DNA of 64,000 nucleotides from Aphrophora alni (Eukaryota > Arthropoda > Insecta > Hemiptera > Aphrophoridae): NCBI GenBank assembly GCA_963513935.1, contig OY740777.1, forward strand, positions 15,425,092-15,489,091. The letters run 5' to 3'. The translations under genes were made by a program, and so were the position numbers. Below, piece by piece: positions 61,779 to 64,000 of this stretch (positions are counted from its first letter, which is position 1; each line of letters begins with the position of its first letter). The notes under the pieces were generated by a model. It was not told the origin of the DNA and did not search any database. It worked only from the letters and a program-made list of their open reading frames with translations.

Positions 61779-63444
61779 ATGCTGAAGCCGTTACAAAAAG
61801 CGGTACATGACCATAATTTGCAAAATGAAGTAGAGATATTAGTTAACAACAAACTCAATAGTCATCTAAAAAGATTCGAAAATAATGGAAACTCCCATAA
61901 TCACAAACAAGAAATTTATAACCCTGAGAAAATAATTCTAAAACAAATAAAACACAAACTGGAGGTTAAAAATACCCTTATAATCAAAGCCGACAAGGGG
62001 AACACTGCGGTTATAATGGATAATGACCAATTCACCTAAAAAAACATTAGATTTTATCAACTACACTGATATACTTGTTATTACAACTGACCCAACAAAA
62101 GTTTTTAATACAAAACTTGATCAGCAAATGTACCAATCTATTCAACGCACCTACATATCACACTTTAAAAAACTATCAATCTTAGTGCACCAATCTTCAC
62201 AGCCTTTCTAAAAAGACATAAAAAAGATTCTCCCATCAATCCACTCGTAATTTTACAACAACACTCAATTATAAAGTGGCCAAAAAACTCTTGCAAATAA
62301 TAAAAAATAGCATCAAGTTACATGAAGATCACAGCATAAAAAATAGCACTACATTTATCAATAAAATAAATGATATGGATTTAAAACATAATTACAAGAT
62401 TGCATCATTTGACCATAGTATATGTATATACAAATGTACATATCAACGAAAATTTAACAATAGTAAACAACTTCCTTGTCGAAGCCAAAGTATTAACATG
62501 CCAACAAGTTGTTGAGTTGATTGAGTTACTAACTATTGTTCTAAAAAAAATTATTTCACGTTTAACAACAGTTTCTATATCCAAGAAAATGAATTGGCAA
62601 TGGGTTCACCTCTAATCGGCATACTTACTATCAAAATACAAATCTGCTGTGTGATAAGAACATCATAATATCGTATTCATGATAGGTTGACGACACGTTC
62701 ATTATTTTCAATGGGAGCATGCGACAAATAGAAGGGAAAAAAATGAATAGTTTTAACAACAGATTACAGTTTACCCTTGAAACTGAAACTAACAACAAAA
62801 TACATTTTCTGGATTTAACAATTACAAAACAGATAGATAAATTTAAATTCAAATTATACCGAAAGCCAACTACCACGGAAATCACTATACACACTAATTC
62901 CCATCACCCTATCTCCCATAAATTAGCCTCATACAACAGTTTAATACACAGGTTAATTTCAACACAACTTAATGATAAAGATTTTCGAGAAGAACTTACC
63001 ATGATTAAACATATTGCACTGGCAATGGAACTTCTATTACAGACAAACTGTTTAAAAAACAACTAAAAACAAACACTTTGTGAAAACAGAAAAATGAAAT
63101 ATATTTCGTCTTTGGCAGCAATTCACAACAAAATTTAGATAACATAACATATTTAGAAAAATAAACGTAACAATATCACACCGTACAAATAAGAACAGCC
63201 AAAAAAAACTTTAACCAAAACAACACCCCCTCTAAAATATAAAAAAACGGAGGTATATAGGATAAATTATAGCGATTCAATACTATAAAGGACAGTCAGG
63301 GAGACATTTTTTTGCAACGGTATAAAGAACACCTCCCCAAAAAAGTGATTAGTATAAAGTCAAATTTTGAAACTAACTTCAAACCCTATTCACGTATGCA
63401 ACAAAGGATCCTTCATGGATGCAGTCAAGGAATTTGAAATATAA
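61779..63444 (+). pseudogene. Penelope-like element: broken reverse transcriptase plus GIY-YIG endonuclease
   Basis: Motifs appear in order over several frames. IIKADKGNTAVIMDN is the PLE N-terminal RT motif, followed by KTLDFINYTDILVITTDPTK. HKKDSPINP and NYKVAKKLLQIIKN come next. IASFD is motif A, FYIQENELAMGSPLIG is motif B, and VDDTFIIFNGSM is the YVDD motif C with the Tyr codon now TAG. NKIHFLDLTITKQ and KFKLYRKPTTTEI follow. A GIY-YIG domain has GI then a stop in place of Y, with YKGQSGRHF and RYKEHLPK. It ends CNKGSFMDAVKEFEI at TAA 63442-63444. At least seven frame breaks make it non-functional. It lies antisense to, and probably in an intron of, the transporter gene. Confidence 0.9.
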
Positions 63445-63714
63445 AATTTTTTTTAAAACAACAAAATAATGATATATTCAATGACATATAATATTTATTT
63501 TAAACTTAAATTTTGTTTAGTTAGTAAACAATATCTCATGCTTAAATCGAACAAGTTAAACACATAAAATATTTGTGGTATTGTTCTATGAAAATTGTAA
63601 TTGGAAAGTACATATTGAAAAATTTAAATAAGTATATGAATTATACTTTACAAATTTTGTTATCTAAGGTGTGTTTGTCCACTTTTGGTTCTTAGTTAAT
63701 TTCTCCATTTTTAA

Positions 63715-63903
63715 TTCTAGACAACAGTATTGTCTTTGCTGCTGGAAAGAAATTTAGGGCTCTTACACCTATTGTAATTTCACAGAGAAAGTTGATTAAG
63801 GTAATATCAGGTATTAGAAGAACCACTGCTTTCTTATACTTATGTGAAAAATTACGTTTTAAAATATTTATATATCATGTTTTAAGGATTTTATATATTT
63901 GAT
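63715..63903 (+). pseudogene. LINE C-terminal fragment
   Basis: One frame reads FRALTPIVISQRKLIKVISG, then IRRTTAFLYLCEKLRFKIF and IYHVLRILYI before a stop. This parallels the region after the polymerase in many LINEs (L.P...QKK.IR.I.G..R...T.PLF.KL.IL....IY). It is short and diverged, so the clade is not assigned. The TTCTAG in front of it looks like an acceptor but is probably chance. Confidence 0.5.
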
Positions 63904-64000
63904 GTGGTCAAGGATAGGTAGTAGTAAAATTATTCAAATATTTTAACATCTATAAAGTTTTTGGCAATACCTCTTCAAAAAATGAGGAATTAAATTGTTA

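Overview
The window reads as a stretch of a large, AT-rich invertebrate animal genome, most likely an arthropod. The reasons are spliced coding sequence with GT-AG introns, very long microsatellites, a Tc1/mariner-type relic ending in CACCCTGTATA, degraded LINE fragments and many Penelope-like element (PLE) remnants. I cannot name the species. Nothing looks bacterial. Most of the 64 kb is intergenic or intronic sequence with stop codons in every frame.

Genes. One protein-coding locus is well supported. The last two coding exons of a major-facilitator transporter resembling SLC46 (proton-coupled folate transporter-like) lie on the minus strand at 60028-59872 and 57769-57637. They join in phase, end in a stop and have a candidate poly(A) signal. 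The 5' exons should lie to the right of the window. Weaker exon-like pieces occur at 17598-17816 (acidic C-terminus with a poly(A) signal), 30101-30262 (GC-richer block with splice-like signals on both strands) and 45181-45455. A decayed tRNA-like sequence lies at 3350-3423.

Mobile DNA, left to right. There is a foldback element at 9782-10019, the end of a Tc1/mariner transposase gene with its 3' end (11858-12296), and a non-autonomous hAT element with a perfect 8-bp target duplication (15900-16779) with a truncated second copy at 52974. A LINE C-terminus lies at 20404-20796. Palindromic elements occur at 19167-19306, 21707-21885 and 24425-24691. PLE coding relics with GIY-YIG endonuclease motifs lie at 39731-40445 (minus), 47577-47935 (minus) and 61779-63444 (plus). 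LINE RNase H relics form inverted arms around a small MITE (54390-55390). A foldback MITE lies at 53589-54086, and further LINE fragments at 59204-59530 and 63715-63903.

The most interesting theme is ribozymes. Hammerhead-ribozyme-like motifs recur across the window on both strands, in at least four sequence families. The copy at 24594-24638 has every conserved core position and a perfect helix I. PLEs are known to carry hammerhead ribozymes, and the PLE coding relics here, one with a hammerhead relic directly downstream, link the two. Several motifs sit in near-palindromic, head-to-head arrangements.

Other structure includes a tandem duplication across the last intron/exon boundary of the transporter, which creates a second acceptor. 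There are also old segmental duplications (24700-27110, echoed at 31560), a recent 254-bp tandem duplication (48001-48491), a repeat pair 34 kb apart in opposite orientation, a 539-bp CT tract and a 200-base assembly gap.
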